Source: Adineta ricciae
Taxonomy: Eukaryota > Rotifera > Eurotatoria > Adinetida > Adinetidae
Assembly: GCA_905250025.1 (NCBI GenBank)
Contig: CAJNOJ010000301.1
Coordinates: forward strand, 1 to 64,000
Length of the DNA stretch: 64,000 bases
Reading direction: 5' to 3'
The position numbers and the translations under genes are program-made. Every line of letters starts with the position of its first letter. The first letter of the stretch is position 1. Of the stretch, positions 10,639-22,239 are shown piece after piece. Under the pieces are notes generated by a model. It made no database searches. It was not told where the DNA came from and saw only the letters and a program-made list of their open reading frames with translations.

Positions 10639-11958
10639 ATGGCTCAAACAAAGAAAAATGAAACAAAAAAAGATTTGAATTTTTATTTCCAAGACAAATG
10701 GAAATTGCTGATCACTTTCTTTTGTTTATTCAGTTTCATTACAATGGTGAGAAAAACAAAACAAAAAAGATTGGAATTTTCTTCACAAATTCTTTCTTTC
10801 TCTCATTTTGATTCATTCAGGGTTTTCATTTGGAAATTTCCGGTTCAACAATGTTACAATTAAGTAAACAAGTTCAAACAAATTTAGGAGATTTATCGTG
10901 GATTGTTGCTGCAAGAAGTTTTGGTTTTATATTATCAATTGTTTTCTTTGGAATTATTTTTCAATCAATTCCAAAATATCATTCGGATAGTCTTTTAGCT
11001 ATTGGTTATCTTCTTCCAACTTTTGGTAAAACAAATCAAATATTCTTTTTATCACAAAACTTTTTCTTTAGCAACAGCATTGACTCCACATTTAACATCA
11101 TTATGGACACTTTGTTTGGCTTTATTATCTCAAGGAATGTTACAAGGAATTTCCGATTTAGGTTTTTCATTCATTTCATTTTGCGAATCTTCTTTTCATT
11201 TGTTTCGAAATTGATTTCTTTTAGCAATTAATACATTAATAACGAAAATGTGGTTAGAAGATTCGACATCTCCATTAAATTGTGTTTATTTGGGATATCC
11301 AATCGGAGCATTACTTTCAATAATTATTGTTCGAATCTTTCATTTTTCAGGTGGAATTGAACAAAGTTTTACCAAATTTTTTCTTTCATTTCTTGAAAAG
11401 CAAAATTTAATTTCTGATCAAAATAACGTTGTTTATCCGATGATTTTCTATTGGTTTTCAATGTTAATTGGACGAATAATTTGTACATATTTAACAATGT
11501 CATTATTTAGTCCCGAGATAATGTTAACAATTTCCTTATTTTTCTCTTTATTAACATATATCATTTGGATAATTCTTCTTTGGTATTTTCAAATAACATT
11601 ATTTACGGTTGATTTTTTAATCATATTAAATGGTTTATCGATTTCAACAATATCACCAACATTTATTGGATGGATAAAACATTATTTAGTTTTATCACCA
11701 ATTGAATTAGCATTTCTTTTATCATCAAATGCTCTTGGTGGATTTGTATTTGGTTTAATATCTGGTTATGTTTTTCAGTTTTATGGTTCAAAACATTTAT
11801 TTACTGTTTTAATTATCACAATGATTTTCTGTTCAATATCTTTTCTTTTATCGTGGTTTTATCAAAATTTCAATTCAAAAAAACATCAACATATAGAGAA
11901 GAATTCCCAGGCAATTCATGATGATCATCTTTCAATAAATTTTATTGATCAAGATTAA
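10639..11958 (+). CDS. MFS transporter paralogue with internal deletion
   Basis: Four exons in phase: 10639-10746, 10821-11025, 11072-11161, 11225-11958 (378 aa). It is a paralogue of the transporter at 5300-6936: GFHLEISGSTMLQL matches GMHLEIVGPTLQIL, SQGMLQGISDLG matches SQGITDLG, and MWLEDSTSPLNCVYLGYPIGA matches the corresponding block, with identical intron phases. After IIIVRIF it passes directly to HFSGGIEQSFTKFF, which aligns after the central loop of the paralogue. About 85-100 residues are absent, covering the segments around TM5-TM7 and the cytosolic loop. The frame stays open, so the product may be a shortened protein of about 9 TM, or a decaying copy. No hidden intron with the missing part is visible there. 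Confidence 0.75.
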
Positions 11959-12091
11959 TATTTTCTTTCTTTCTTTCTTTTTCGTAGATTTAGATTTAGC
12001 TGAAATAAGTTTTGTTTTACTAAAAGAGTAATAAAAGCTTGAATAAGTTATAGAAAAAGAGAAAAAAAGAAATGTTCGTTGATGAAAATTG

Positions 12092-13136
12092 TTAAATTTT
12101 AATAATATAAACACTCATATTATCCATTGTTTGTAATTTTAAACAATGATCTAATAATTGTGATGCGATATTTTCTAATGAAGAATTCAATGAAATTCTT
12201 TGAAGAATAAATGAAGCAACTTGTTCATTTGACATCACATCCCAAATTCCATCACACGCAAGAATTAAATATTCACCTTGACTATTTGGATTTTTTGCAA
12301 ATTGAATAATAGCAGGTGATGCTGGAATTAAATGTTTATCTATAGAATAATCACCTAATGCACGACTAACAGCTAATTGATCTTCAACACGAGCAACATC
12401 ACCACTGTGTTGTGTTACATGTCCACCTGCTTTTAATATTCGTTCTTTTTCTTTTCGATTATTTGGTTTATGATCTGAAAATAAAGTCGAAAAACCTTTC
12501 GTTTTCTTTCACATTTCAAATCTTCTCCAAACCTTTTGTATATTCTAAGACTTTTCCATCATTTGAAATAATAATTGCTCGAGAATCACCTAAATTAATT
12601 AAATAAATATGTTCAGGTCCAATTAAAGTTGCAATCTAAAGACAAATTCAATAAGAAAAAACAAGAGAGACAAATCTTACACAAACAGAACCACTTTGAT
12701 CATTGACAAGATTTACTAATTCTTTATCCAATTGAAGAAATGTATGTTTAATAATTTGAGAAATTTGATAAAGATCTATTTGAGTTGAATGAATTAATTC
12801 ATTTAAAGCATCGATCAAATGTTTATCAAGAAGATTTGCTGCATTTTTCGCTGTTTCAATACCTAAAAAGAAACGAAAAGCAAAGAATGATGCGAATATT
12901 CGAGAAAACGAAAGAAAGAAACCATTATGTCCATCAAAAATTGCAAAATATGACCAAAGTTTCCATTGTAGTTCATTAATTGGAACTAAATGTTTATGAA
13001 AATCTTCATTAGATTTTCTCCATCCTTGCATTCCCGCAAATGCAAATGTTTGTCCATGTAATAATTCTTTTTTTGTTTCAGGATGTTTTAAAAATAAATC
13101 CTCATCACCCTCATTATCAATATTATGTGATAACAT
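12092..13136 (-). CDS. PP2C-family Ser/Thr protein phosphatase
   Basis: Four exons: 13136-12923, 12862-12681, 12635-12533, 12474-12092 (293 aa). PPM hallmarks are in order: a GMQGWRKSNED motif near residue 35, FAIFDGHNG (metal-binding Asp and Gly), LINLGDSRAII, DHKPNNRKEKERI, VSRALGDYSID, YLILACDGIWDVMSNEQ (metal Asp) and DNMSVYII at the C-terminus (metal Asp). All metal-coordinating aspartates of a Mn/Mg-dependent phosphatase are present, so it is predicted active. There is no signal peptide or TM, so cytosol or nucleus. The length is that of the minimal catalytic core. Target proteins are unknown. Confidence 0.9.
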
Positions 13137-13281
13137 TTTCTATGATTTCAAATCAAGTAATATTTGCATTTTTACCTATTTATCTCATCTCTTTCTTTCT
13201 TTCTTCGTTCTTCATTATCTAATGGTTAAATAGATTAACCAATCAGATTCATTCTCTCTTTTATTTTATCAAAAATGAGTG

Positions 13282-14040
13282 TTAAAATGCAAAATTGTCT
13301 GTTGATTTGGAATTGAATTTCCAAAATGCAAAATATTTCGATTGAAGAATAAAATGTGATTGAAATACATTGAAAGATGCGAATGATTGAGAAAGATTTG
13401 AAATAATTGACGAAGTAAAATGTAAATTTCCTTTTCGACAAATAATTTTTAATGATTGAAGATATTGAAATGAATGAAGAATTTCTTTAATAATTTCCAA
13501 TTGATTTTTCCGAAATAAATTTTTCGAATTAATTTCAATTGTTAAAGATTTTAATAAAGGAAATGTTAAAATGAAATAATTTAAATGAATTAACCGAAAT
13601 TGTCCATCAGCACCACAAAGAAATAAAACGAGATTTTCAATATGTTTTCCATTAGGAATTTCATTCGATTGTTTTAAATAATAAATCAAATCTCCATACA
13701 TAATTTTCAATGTTTTGAAATTGTTTTGATTTAAAAATAGTTTTTCAAAAAAATCTCGATGAATTTTACAAAAAGTTGAACGCATATAAATTAATGTTTT
13801 TAATGAATTTAATGGATAAAGATGAAGAATTGGTAGTAAATGTTGATTTGTAATATGAATTGAATCGAAATAAATCCATTGAATATTTTGAAAATAATTA
13901 ATTAATTGAATATAATCATTGATTTCAATTGGATAATGTTCACCGATAATCGCTAAACCGAGAATTCCTTTGGGATTTTCTTTAAAAAGATTTTCATTTG
14001 AACGAATTCCGAAATGTAATTGAGGACAAGTCTTATAAAT
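13282..14040 (-). CDS. LRR/F-box-like protein, 5' part lost at assembly join
   Basis: An open frame of 253 codons (252 aa plus stop) continues to the single N at 14041 with no start codon needed before it. It is rich in Leu/Ile with repeated LKSLTIEIN- and LQSLKIICR-like units, as in degenerate leucine-rich repeats of bdelloid F-box proteins. It resembles in style the F-box gene at 23579-24905. No F-box is present here, consistent with loss of the 5' half. Sequence to the right of the N is not coding in this direction, so the gene appears cut by a mis-join or a collapsed gap. Confidence 0.6.
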   Translation of the reverse strand: MYKTCPQLHFGIRSNENLFKENPKGILGLAIIGEHYPIEINDYIQLINYFQNIQWIYFDSIHITNQHLLPILHLYPLNSLKTLIYMRSTFCKIHRDFFEKLFLNQNNFKTLKIMYGDLIYYLKQSNEIPNGKHIENLVLFLCGADGQFRLIHLNYFILTFPLLKSLTIEINSKNLFRKNQLEIIKEILHSFQYLQSLKIICRKGNLHFTSSIISNLSQSFASFNVFQSHFILQSKYFAFWKFNSKSTDNFAF

Positions 14041-15042
14041 NAAATAACACTATTATATCTTTTATGTTATTTAGTCTTATGAAATTCATTTCAAAATCAG
14101 TTTTATCTCGTTCACGTTTTCATAGAAATGAAAAATAATTGAAATAATCAATTAAATCAAAGTTAATCTTCATTAGAATGAATTTTCTTCATGGTATTCT
14201 CGTTTTCTCTATCAGAATAATCAAAGTATAAATTCGTTGTTATCTCTTTTATGAAATTGATCATCAACGGAAATATCTGATCATATTTGTGAAAAACAAA
14301 TGATTTCGATTTTGTTTTTCGATTTCTTTGATGAATTTTATATTATTTTCAATGAAAAATCTTCTTTAGTTTTCCTTTTTCTCTTGATTTCGTTTAATTC
14401 CAATTTGTATTGAATTTCTTATTGAATGGACAAATTTATGCAGAGAATTCGGATCAATTTGTGATATTGAATCTTTTTTTTTCTTTATTTAAATTTGAAT
14501 TATCTTCATAAAGAAAATCAAATTGAATACAATCAATTCATTTTCATAGAAATTCTCTTCTTCTACGGAATATCTATGTGATTTCATTTGAAGTTTCAAT
14601 AATATCATTGAGATCATTTGTCAAATGTTGCAATTTCTTCTGATTTCAATTGAATTTATATTTCGATGAAATTGCTCATTAATACTCATTTGACAATAAT
14701 AAATGTGAAATACGATCGATATAAAGATGGAATTGACTTCTATGAATCACAAAGAATAAATATTTGTGTAAATTGATTGAAAAATTCGAATAGACGAATT
14801 GTCTTCATTAATCTTTGTAATCCAGTCGAACGATATCTTTTATAGAACCTCTTCTTAATTCTTTGATTTGAAACATTGAGAATAAGAAATTGTTTCTATG
14901 AATTCAAATAATAAGATTTATCGAATGTTGTAGATACGAAATAGTTAAATATGTGACTAAAGAAAAAGAATTTTTCCTTTTTTAAAATCTAAAAAAATAA
15001 GAAAATAAATTTAATTTGGAAAAGAAAAGAAGTAAATTTGTT
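14041..15042. other. Intergenic after a single-N join, no gene seen
   Basis: About 1 kb of very AT-rich sequence with no open frame over 60 codons. It begins with an ambiguous base that probably marks a contig join. Nothing recognisable. Confidence 0.55.
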
Positions 15043-16805
15043 TTATTTGTAACATTTATCAGGTATTGAAAGATTTGAATGAGTTTGTTGAATTAATTTT
15101 GGTGATTCAACAAAAACAAAAGCCATTCCAATTTGTAAATGCCAATCATTATGACAATGTAACATCCAAATACCTGGATTATTTGAATAAAAACGAAATA
15201 TTAAATACGAATAAGGAGTAACACTAAATGTATCTCGATAAATGACATTGTTCAGATTGAAATTCATTGTTTCATATTGGGTTTGATTAAGAAAACCTTC
15301 ATTTGATTTTCCTTGTGATAAAATCCAAACATGATGACCATGTAAATGAAATGGATGTGATGAATAATCATTATTATTTATGATAATATCATAAATTTCA
15401 TTTTCTTTGATTGTTATTGTTGATGGCCAATGAATTTCACTTTGATTTTTCTGAAGAATTAATGATAAAAATGTTGTATTTCTTGGATGAATAAACATTT
15501 CATTATTAAAAAACATTCCACCTGGATTTCCTCCTTTAAATTGTGCATTTAGAATAATTGTTTGAAAAACTTTCTTCTTTGGAATTTCATATTTTGTTAA
15601 ATTCATTGGAATTAAATTGATTTCATCAACAAAATGTTGTCCATTCAGAATTGATTGTTGAATTAAATGAAAATCATTGTGTAAAGAATGAAATGAAGGT
15701 AAAAATTCATTGGAATTATATTGAAGAATAGCATAGACAGTCGAATGATTCGATTGTAAATATTGATTATTAAATTGAATAAATGGATGAGTTGTTACGC
15801 GTATCCAATAGTTTTGAGAAGAATTTTCATTTCCATGAAGAAGAAATGAATATCTTTGACCTGGATTTATTCGAATTGATTGAACAATTTCATTTCCATT
15901 TAAATAAATTCCATCCATTTCAATTAATTTCATTTGATGTTGATCAATTGTTATTGTGATTGTTGAATAAATTGATGTATTGATTATTCGATATCTTTTA
16001 CGTGAATTTGTTTGAATAATTGAACGATAAAAAGAACAATTTTCATAAAGATGACAATTAAATTGTCCAATTCCATTGAAAAGTAAACAATCAGGTATTG
16101 GATCATTAATTGTTCCAGTTAAATATGTATTTAATAAGATATGAACAGGAATATGATACCAATCAGTTATTTGAAAAATTTCCTCATTATCATAAAAATG
16201 TTGAAAAGGATCATTTGGATTTTGAATAATGAAAATACCTTTTAATCCATCACCATATTGAATTAAATGATGAGAATGATACCAATATGTTCCACTTTGA
16301 TTATTTGTTGAAAACAAATAATTAAATGATTGATTTGGTAAAATTGAACATTGACTTATTCCGGGAACTCCATCCATATGAAAAGTATTTCTTTGATATA
16401 ATCCATGCCAATGTATTGTTATTTCTTCATTGGATTCATTTATTATTGTTACATTTATTAAATCACCTTCATTTACAATGATTGTTGGACATAAGATTTC
16501 GTTATTAATACTTAAAATTTCACGTTCATAACCATCTGGAGATGCATTGAACCAACTTATACGAAAGACATTTTCATATATATGAACATTTTCTAAACAG
16601 ATGAGAAAAATTCATTTGATGTCAAAGAAAAGATTTGTGAAAACATACGAAGTGATGAATGAGTCGTTTTTCGAAGATAAATTGGAATTAAACAAAGATT
16701 TATAAGAATTAACAAAAGAAAAATATAAAGAAAAAGATTTTGTGGAAAAATACAAAACAATTTTCGAAAGAAATTTTTCAATCGATCATTGAATAAATAA
16801 GTCAT
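15043..16805 (-). CDS. Laccase-like multicopper oxidase, membrane-anchored
   Basis: Two exons: 16805-16649 and 16592-15043 (568 aa). Exon 1 encodes a short basic head and one hydrophobic helix (about residues 20-42), probably a signal anchor. Exon 2 has the four copper motifs of three-domain laccases: IHWHG, TYWYHSH, HPFHLHGHHVW and MLHCHNDWHLQIGM. These supply all type 1, 2 and 3 copper ligands, with Met as the likely axial residue. Many NxS/T sequons fit an extracellular location. The family oxidises phenols, diamines or metal ions while reducing oxygen to water. Substrate cannot be told from sequence; cuticle chemistry or defence are common animal roles. Confidence 0.92.
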
Positions 16806-17149
16806 CGTCTATTTCAAGTTTTATGATGTTTTATGGTCAAATCTTCATGTTTTATATCTCAACATTTGATTTTGGTTATAAAATATTGTGATATTTTGAC
16901 AATAATACAAAAGAAAATAAATGCAAAAAACGGCGAATTTTATCAAATAGTTATGTGTAAAATGATAAATAAGAGAAAAGATAAGTCGTGAGAGAATGTC
17001 GAAACATTGATATTATCTTCGAAAAATCTTTGTTTTTGTTTTTCTAAAGAATTTTGAATTTTCGAAAAGAAATTGAAAAGATTTGTTTTATTAAAATGAT
17101 TGAAAAAGAGAAATTGTTTTATCTCATAAAAAAAAAGAAAGTGAAGTTA
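16806..17149. other. Intergenic, no gene seen
   Basis: AT-rich spacer between the laccase 5' end and the FG-GAP gene 3' end. The 102-codon frame overlapping 17054-17362 is an antisense shadow of the FG-GAP gene. Confidence 0.5.
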
Positions 17150-19080
17150 TTAACAATTGTTATAAAAAATGCCAAAATTTGCATCTTCTTGATTGGCAAC
17201 AATAAGATCAAGTTTTCCATCTCGATTAAAATCATTAACAGTAAGTCCAAATGGATATTCACCTGTTGGTATTCGAATTTGAGAAGAAAAATGTCCATTA
17301 CCAATTCCATTAAAAAGACTTATTTCATCACTTCCCGTATTAACAACAACGAAATCATTTAAATGATCATTATTAAAATCAGATATGAAAACTTTCCATG
17401 GATAACTATCTGTTGAATAAGTTTCATATTTAGTAAATAAACCAGTTCCATTACCAAGAAATGTACTAATTGTATTATTATCACGATAAGATAAAACAAT
17501 ATCTAAATAATGATCATTATTTAAATCACCCATTGCAATTGACCAAGAAAAAAGACCAGTTGTATAAGATATTTGATTTGAAAAACTTCCATTTCCATAT
17601 CCGAGAAAAATACTTATTGTTCGATCACCTGCATTTGTTGCAATAAGATCTTTTTTCCCATCGTTATTTAAATCTCCAATCGCAAGTCCAACAGGATAAA
17701 AATTTGTTGAATATGTTTGTGGAATCATAAATGTTCCATTTCCATAACCAAGATAAATTCCAATATTATTACTTCCTGCATTTGTTACAACGATATCTAA
17801 ATTTGTGTCATTATTTAAATCATCAAGAGAAACATGCCAAGGAGTTAAACCAGATAATAAAACCATTTGAGAAGAAAATGTTCCATTATTTTGACCAAAA
17901 AATATACTTAAACTATGATTTGCACCGTTAGCAACAACAATATCTAAATAATTATCATGATTAATATCACCTACTGAAATACCTTGAGGAGATGTTCCAC
18001 ATCGATATGATATTGGTGAAGAATATCCGCCATTATTATTACTTAATATGACATTAATAACACCATCATAAATACTTGTAACAACAATATCTAATTGATT
18101 ATCACCATTAAAATCACCTGTAGCAATTCCTTGTGGTCCATTTCCACATGAATATGTTATCATGGAAGAAAATGCTTGACATGATGCTAAACATAATCAA
18201 ATTATTTTCATTTCTTTTCTTTTCTTTTCTTTTTCTATTTACTTGTTGTTGAAGTTGTTGTTGTTGTTGTTGTTGATGATGATGGTGAATTGATCATTGT
18301 TGTCTCAGATGCAATTCGTGTCATAATACTTGCGTCATTCATCATCGTACCTGATGGCATTCCTGTATTTACTCCCATTGAAGTCATATCAACACGATTC
18401 ATCATTGTACTCATATTCGGTGGATTTGTACCCGATTGAGTTTGTGCTGTGTTTAATGGCATAGAAGTCATACCAGATCGATTAATCATTGTTGTAGCTG
18501 CTGATTTAGGTGTTGTTGTTGTTGGTTTAGTCGTTGTTGTCGTGGGTTTAGTTGTTGTGGCTAATTGAAGAGAGAAAAGATGAGAAATTATTTGTAATAT
18601 TCTTACTTGTAATCATTTTTGGACAAATTAAAATATTAGCTAAAGCTAATGGATAACAGAGAGGTTGATCACATCGTGTACTGTTGACACAAACTGTATT
18701 TTCAATGGAACATGTTTTATTATCGGAATTGCATCGAACAAAACTTGAACATGAGAAAGTTGCTGATCCACAAATTCCATTTGTTGAATTTGTTGTTAAA
18801 GAAAAACATTCACAATCGATATTGGAAGAACATGAAATACGTCGAGAACTGCATGATGGATAATTACATCGTGATATCAATGAAGAATTCACTAAAAAAT
18901 ATCATTTGAATTAGTTTTAAAGAAGAAAAACAAAAGAAAATATTCTTTAATCATTACATTGTTGTGCTTCACAAAGATTTCTAAAAGAAGAAGAAGAAAA
19001 TCGAAGATTAAAGATGATTTGTATTTAATTACTTACATGAAGAGTAAAACATAGAAGAGAATAGTCGAAGGAGAAATCAT
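17150..19080 (-). CDS. Secreted FG-GAP/VCBS repeat beta-propeller protein
   Basis: Five exons: 19080-19037, 18980-18958, 18891-18607, 18560-18243, 18186-17150 (568 aa). A signal peptide (MISPSTILFYVLLF...) is followed by a Cys-rich region of about 95 residues with many paired Cys, then a Thr/Met/Asn-rich linker of about 105 residues. The C-terminal 340 residues hold seven FG-GAP/VCBS units, each with a Ca-binding loop such as DFNGDNQLDIVV, DINHDNYLDIVV, DLNNDGKKDLIA and DFNRDGKLDLIV. Seven units predict a seven-bladed, integrin-alpha-like propeller. The C-terminus follows the last blade directly (no TM), so it is likely secreted. Such FG-GAP proteins are, to my knowledge, abundant in bdelloids and resemble bacterial ones. 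Ligand unknown. Confidence 0.85.
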
Positions 19081-19696
19081 CTTTTCCACAGATAATTTAT
19101 TTGAATTTCTGATGAATTGTCAAGGTATTTAAATCTAATCCTATAGAAACAAGAGAAGAGGTTTTTTTCAGTTTTGGGAAGTTGAAGAAAAGCATCGAAT
19201 GATTTTATTGTATTTTCGAACAAAAATCATGACTGTGAGTTCCTTTTTTTTCTTCTTATTCCATTTCAAGTGTTTCACTCCGTAGAATAAACAACAAAAA
19301 ACTTTTCGAACTGAAAAAAGAAGAGAAATCTGATGTTACTATTCATCCAAAACACTCTGTGTAAGTGTTACTCTCATTAAACAAAGTTTTGTTTATCGAA
19401 GAAAGAAACAGATGGAGATGTACTTTTTTTTAATTTTTAGGTTAAATCAGAATAAATCTACATTTTCATACATCGAAATTCGCTTTTCTTCTTTTTCATT
19501 TCGAATAAAAAACATCGATTCGACAAAAACTTTGTATGTAAATTCGGAAACGAAATAGACACAATGTTATCACGATAGATTGAATATGAAATAAATTTGA
19601 TTGAAAAAAAAAAGATTTTATTGATTATTTAATGAAGTTTAATTAAAAAATAAGAAATAATTGAAATTCGATGAAATGAAAATGAATCATCAAAGT
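19081..19696. other. Intergenic, no gene seen
   Basis: About 600 bp between the FG-GAP gene 5' end and the 3' end of the 451-aa gene. AT-rich, no coding or repeat signal seen. Confidence 0.5.
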
Positions 19697-21052
19697 TCAT
19701 TTTCGTGTTTGAAATAATAAATCATTAATATTTCTTTTCTTTTTGATTTCACCTTGTTTTTTTTGTTGTTCGAAAAGCCAAAGATATTTTTCTGTAATTA
19801 AAGCACCTAATTCTGAATGAACAATTTCTAAATTAACATTTGATGAACATCCAATTCCATGAATAGAAATTTTATAATTATTTTCAATTAAATTCGATTT
19901 TTCTAAAATGGAATTGACTTTTCTTTGTGTAACTAAAGTTTGTCTTTCAATTGAAGGATTATTTGACCAAAGTAAAATATGAAAAAGCTTTTTTTCTCGA
20001 AAATCTCCATTGAAAATTTGTTGAATGAATTTTTCTGTTGCATCTTGAGCAGTTGATGCCGTATTTGGTCGAATTTGTTCATTTGCTGAAGTATCGACAA
20101 TTTCGATTGAAGAAAAAGTTTCTTCTAAATAAGTTTTAATCAAATCTTCGGAAAGAAGAGTTTCAGTTAATTTCTTTTGAGAATTTTCATAATTTAAATA
20201 AATTCGATTGGGAAAACGATCATTTGAACATTGATCTTTTGTTTGATATTCAATAAATGGTTGAGAAGAATTCAATTCTATCCCATGAATTCTTGATAAA
20301 TTTAATAAATATTCTTTTCCTTCTTGAATTATTTCCGAATCGGTTGTTTCGATTGATGAAAAATCGATTTGATTGATATCGAGATGATTTTTTGAGATTT
20401 GAAATAATTCTTCGGATATTTTCGGTGAAATTCCATCGATATTCGCCCATAATTCTCTTTCTCCTGCTAAGATCAATGTTTGTCCATTGATTTGAATATT
20501 TTTCGATAAAATTTGATATTTATAATCGAGAATTCTTTGTGATAAAGATAATCTTGATGCTCCTGCAATCCAACATTGATCAAATTGCTTTAAAATCGGA
20601 CATTGACGATCAACAAGACGTAATAAACGAACTTGTTCGATAAAATAATGTTCGTTCTGATGAATCCAATGTAATGATTTCATTTCATATCTTTCTTGTC
20701 CAATTGATCGTCCAAAAGCATGTTGAGAAAGATACAAAATCCAATCTAAACAATCTTCATCATTTAAAAGAGATTTTTCAAAAACATTTTCCCGAAAATA
20801 TTTCACATTAAATTCATTTGGATCATTATGATTTGCATTTGAACATTTGATAATGAAAGAAATTTTTTCAAAGATTTCTTGAAGATTTTCAAAAAATCCC
20901 ATTGAATTCCAATCCTTCCAAATCTTCGTTAAATGAAAATAACCAGCTAAATGAAAGATTCGTAACAAAGCATCTTCTTGGTCTTCAATACTAATTTTCT
21001 TTCCATTTTCATTTTCATATTCTTCGAATCCCAAATATTTTCCAATTAACAT
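19697..21052 (-). CDS. Unidentified intronless gene, possibly bacterial in origin
   Basis: A single open frame of 451 aa; I do not recognise it firmly. It is hydrophilic, with no signal peptide or TM. Conserved-looking blocks are QCWIAGASRLSLSQRI, LAGERELWANIDG, IVDTSANEQIRPNTASTAQD, LLWSNNPSIERQTLVTQRKV and a C-terminal IVHSELGALITEKYLW. The SNNP-RQ and G-rich end recall ElyC/SanA/YdcF (DUF218)-like and gamma-proteobacterial hypothetical proteins, but this is a memory-level resemblance only. Lack of introns among intron-rich neighbours fits a gene acquired from bacteria, though codon and base use are already like the host. Coding status is well supported by length. Confidence 0.6.
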   Translation of the reverse strand: MLIGKYLGFEEYENENGKKISIEDQEDALLRIFHLAGYFHLTKIWKDWNSMGFFENLQEIFEKISFIIKCSNANHNDPNEFNVKYFRENVFEKSLLNDEDCLDWILYLSQHAFGRSIGQERYEMKSLHWIHQNEHYFIEQVRLLRLVDRQCPILKQFDQCWIAGASRLSLSQRILDYKYQILSKNIQINGQTLILAGERELWANIDGISPKISEELFQISKNHLDINQIDFSSIETTDSEIIQEGKEYLLNLSRIHGIELNSSQPFIEYQTKDQCSNDRFPNRIYLNYENSQKKLTETLLSEDLIKTYLEETFSSIEIVDTSANEQIRPNTASTAQDATEKFIQQIFNGDFREKKLFHILLWSNNPSIERQTLVTQRKVNSILEKSNLIENNYKISIHGIGCSSNVNLEIVHSELGALITEKYLWLFEQQKKQGEIKKKRNINDLLFQTRK

Positions 21053-21564
21053 TGATTATCCAAAGAAAAAATAACACTCGAATACTCCGATAATATTTCT
21101 TATTCACATGCGAAATCATTGTTATGCATATCGTGTTTCGATTACTCATCAACTTGTTTCTCTTTCCTCTTCGTGCTTTCTTTTTTTGCGAACATTCTTT
21201 GGGATTCTCTGGAATATCAAGACAATAGACAATTATTCTTATGAAAGACTAAATTATTTAATTGAAATCGTTGAAAAACATCTTCATGGGAGAACAATTC
21301 GATTGAGAAGAAGATAATAATATGAGCAAAAATCATTGATAAAGAATTATTTCAATAAACAAAACATTTCATACATCGTTATACAATTTGTTGAGAGTGA
21401 AAATATCACCTTTGACTCGAAATTTCTTTCGGATATTTTTTCTTGAAATATAATTATAATGATCTTTTCCAAAAGATGTCGTACATAGTCGAAATCGTTG
21501 ATTGGATATGATTGTTCTGTATGTTATTTAATTTCTTCATTCTTCATTCTTATTAAAAAAGAAA
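21053..21564. promoter_or_regulatory. Divergent intergenic region
   Basis: About 510 bp between the 451-aa gene (- strand) and RNF181 (+ strand), so it should hold both promoters. The 69-codon frame at 21108-21317 has no recognisable content. Confidence 0.35.
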
Positions 21565-22026
21565 ATGGCTTCTTATTTTGATGAACATAATTGTGAACCA
21601 TTGGGAATCGATGAACAACCAGATCATTTACTTCATTTAGCTCGTTTACTATTGGATAGTGGTCTTGGGGCTGAATTTCAACTTGAATTTGAACGTATTT
21701 TTGGTGATGTTGGTGGTCGAGAACAACCTCGAGCATCCAAATCTGTCATTGAAAATTTACGATCAACAAATGAATTTAATCGTGATGAAAAATGTTCTAT
21801 TTGTTTAAAAGAATTTGAAAAAGATTCAACAAAAGAATTACCGTGTTATCATAAATTTTGTGAGAATTGTATAAAACAATGGCTTCAATTAGTAAATACG
21901 TGTCCAATGTGTCGAATTGAATTACCAACAGATGATCAAGATTATGAAGAATATAAAAAACAAAAACGACGAACAAAAGAAAGAAAACTCGATTTAGATG
22001 ATTTACACAATTCAATGTTTTCATAA
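21565..22026 (+). CDS. RNF181: RING-H2 E3 ubiquitin ligase RNF181
   Basis: A single exon of 153 aa, the same length as vertebrate RNF181. The N-terminus MASYFDEHNCEPLGIDEQ is the family signature. A linker SKSVIENLRSTNE precedes a C3H2C3 RING: CSIC, LPCYHKFCENC and CPMC, with Cys and His spacing as in RING-H2. The tail IELPTDDQDYEEYKKQKRR...LHNSMFS is also characteristic of RNF181. The protein accepts an E2-ubiquitin conjugate and ubiquitinates substrates in the cytosol. The start is secure because the N-terminal motif begins at this ATG. Confidence 0.95.
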   Translation: MASYFDEHNCEPLGIDEQPDHLLHLARLLLDSGLGAEFQLEFERIFGDVGGREQPRASKSVIENLRSTNEFNRDEKCSICLKEFEKDSTKELPCYHKFCENCIKQWLQLVNTCPMCRIELPTDDQDYEEYKKQKRRTKERKLDLDDLHNSMFS

Positions 22027-22239
22027 ATTTCTTTTTTATCACATAATCTTGATGATATAAATAAACAAGTGTTGACAGTAATCCTATCAAACAAGAATTT
22101 CTTCTTTTATTTATACATTGGGAATATTTTGATTGTTTAAAATATCAGTTTTTCATCGATGAAAACTTCGTCGTTTGTGATTTGACTATGATGGAAATTC
22201 ATTTCTGTTCAGAGCGAGAACAGTTGATATTGTTCCTCG

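Noticed and set aside
17054-17362. 102-codon + strand frame
   Set aside because: Antisense to the last FG-GAP repeats, whose calcium-loop motifs clearly establish the - strand as coding.
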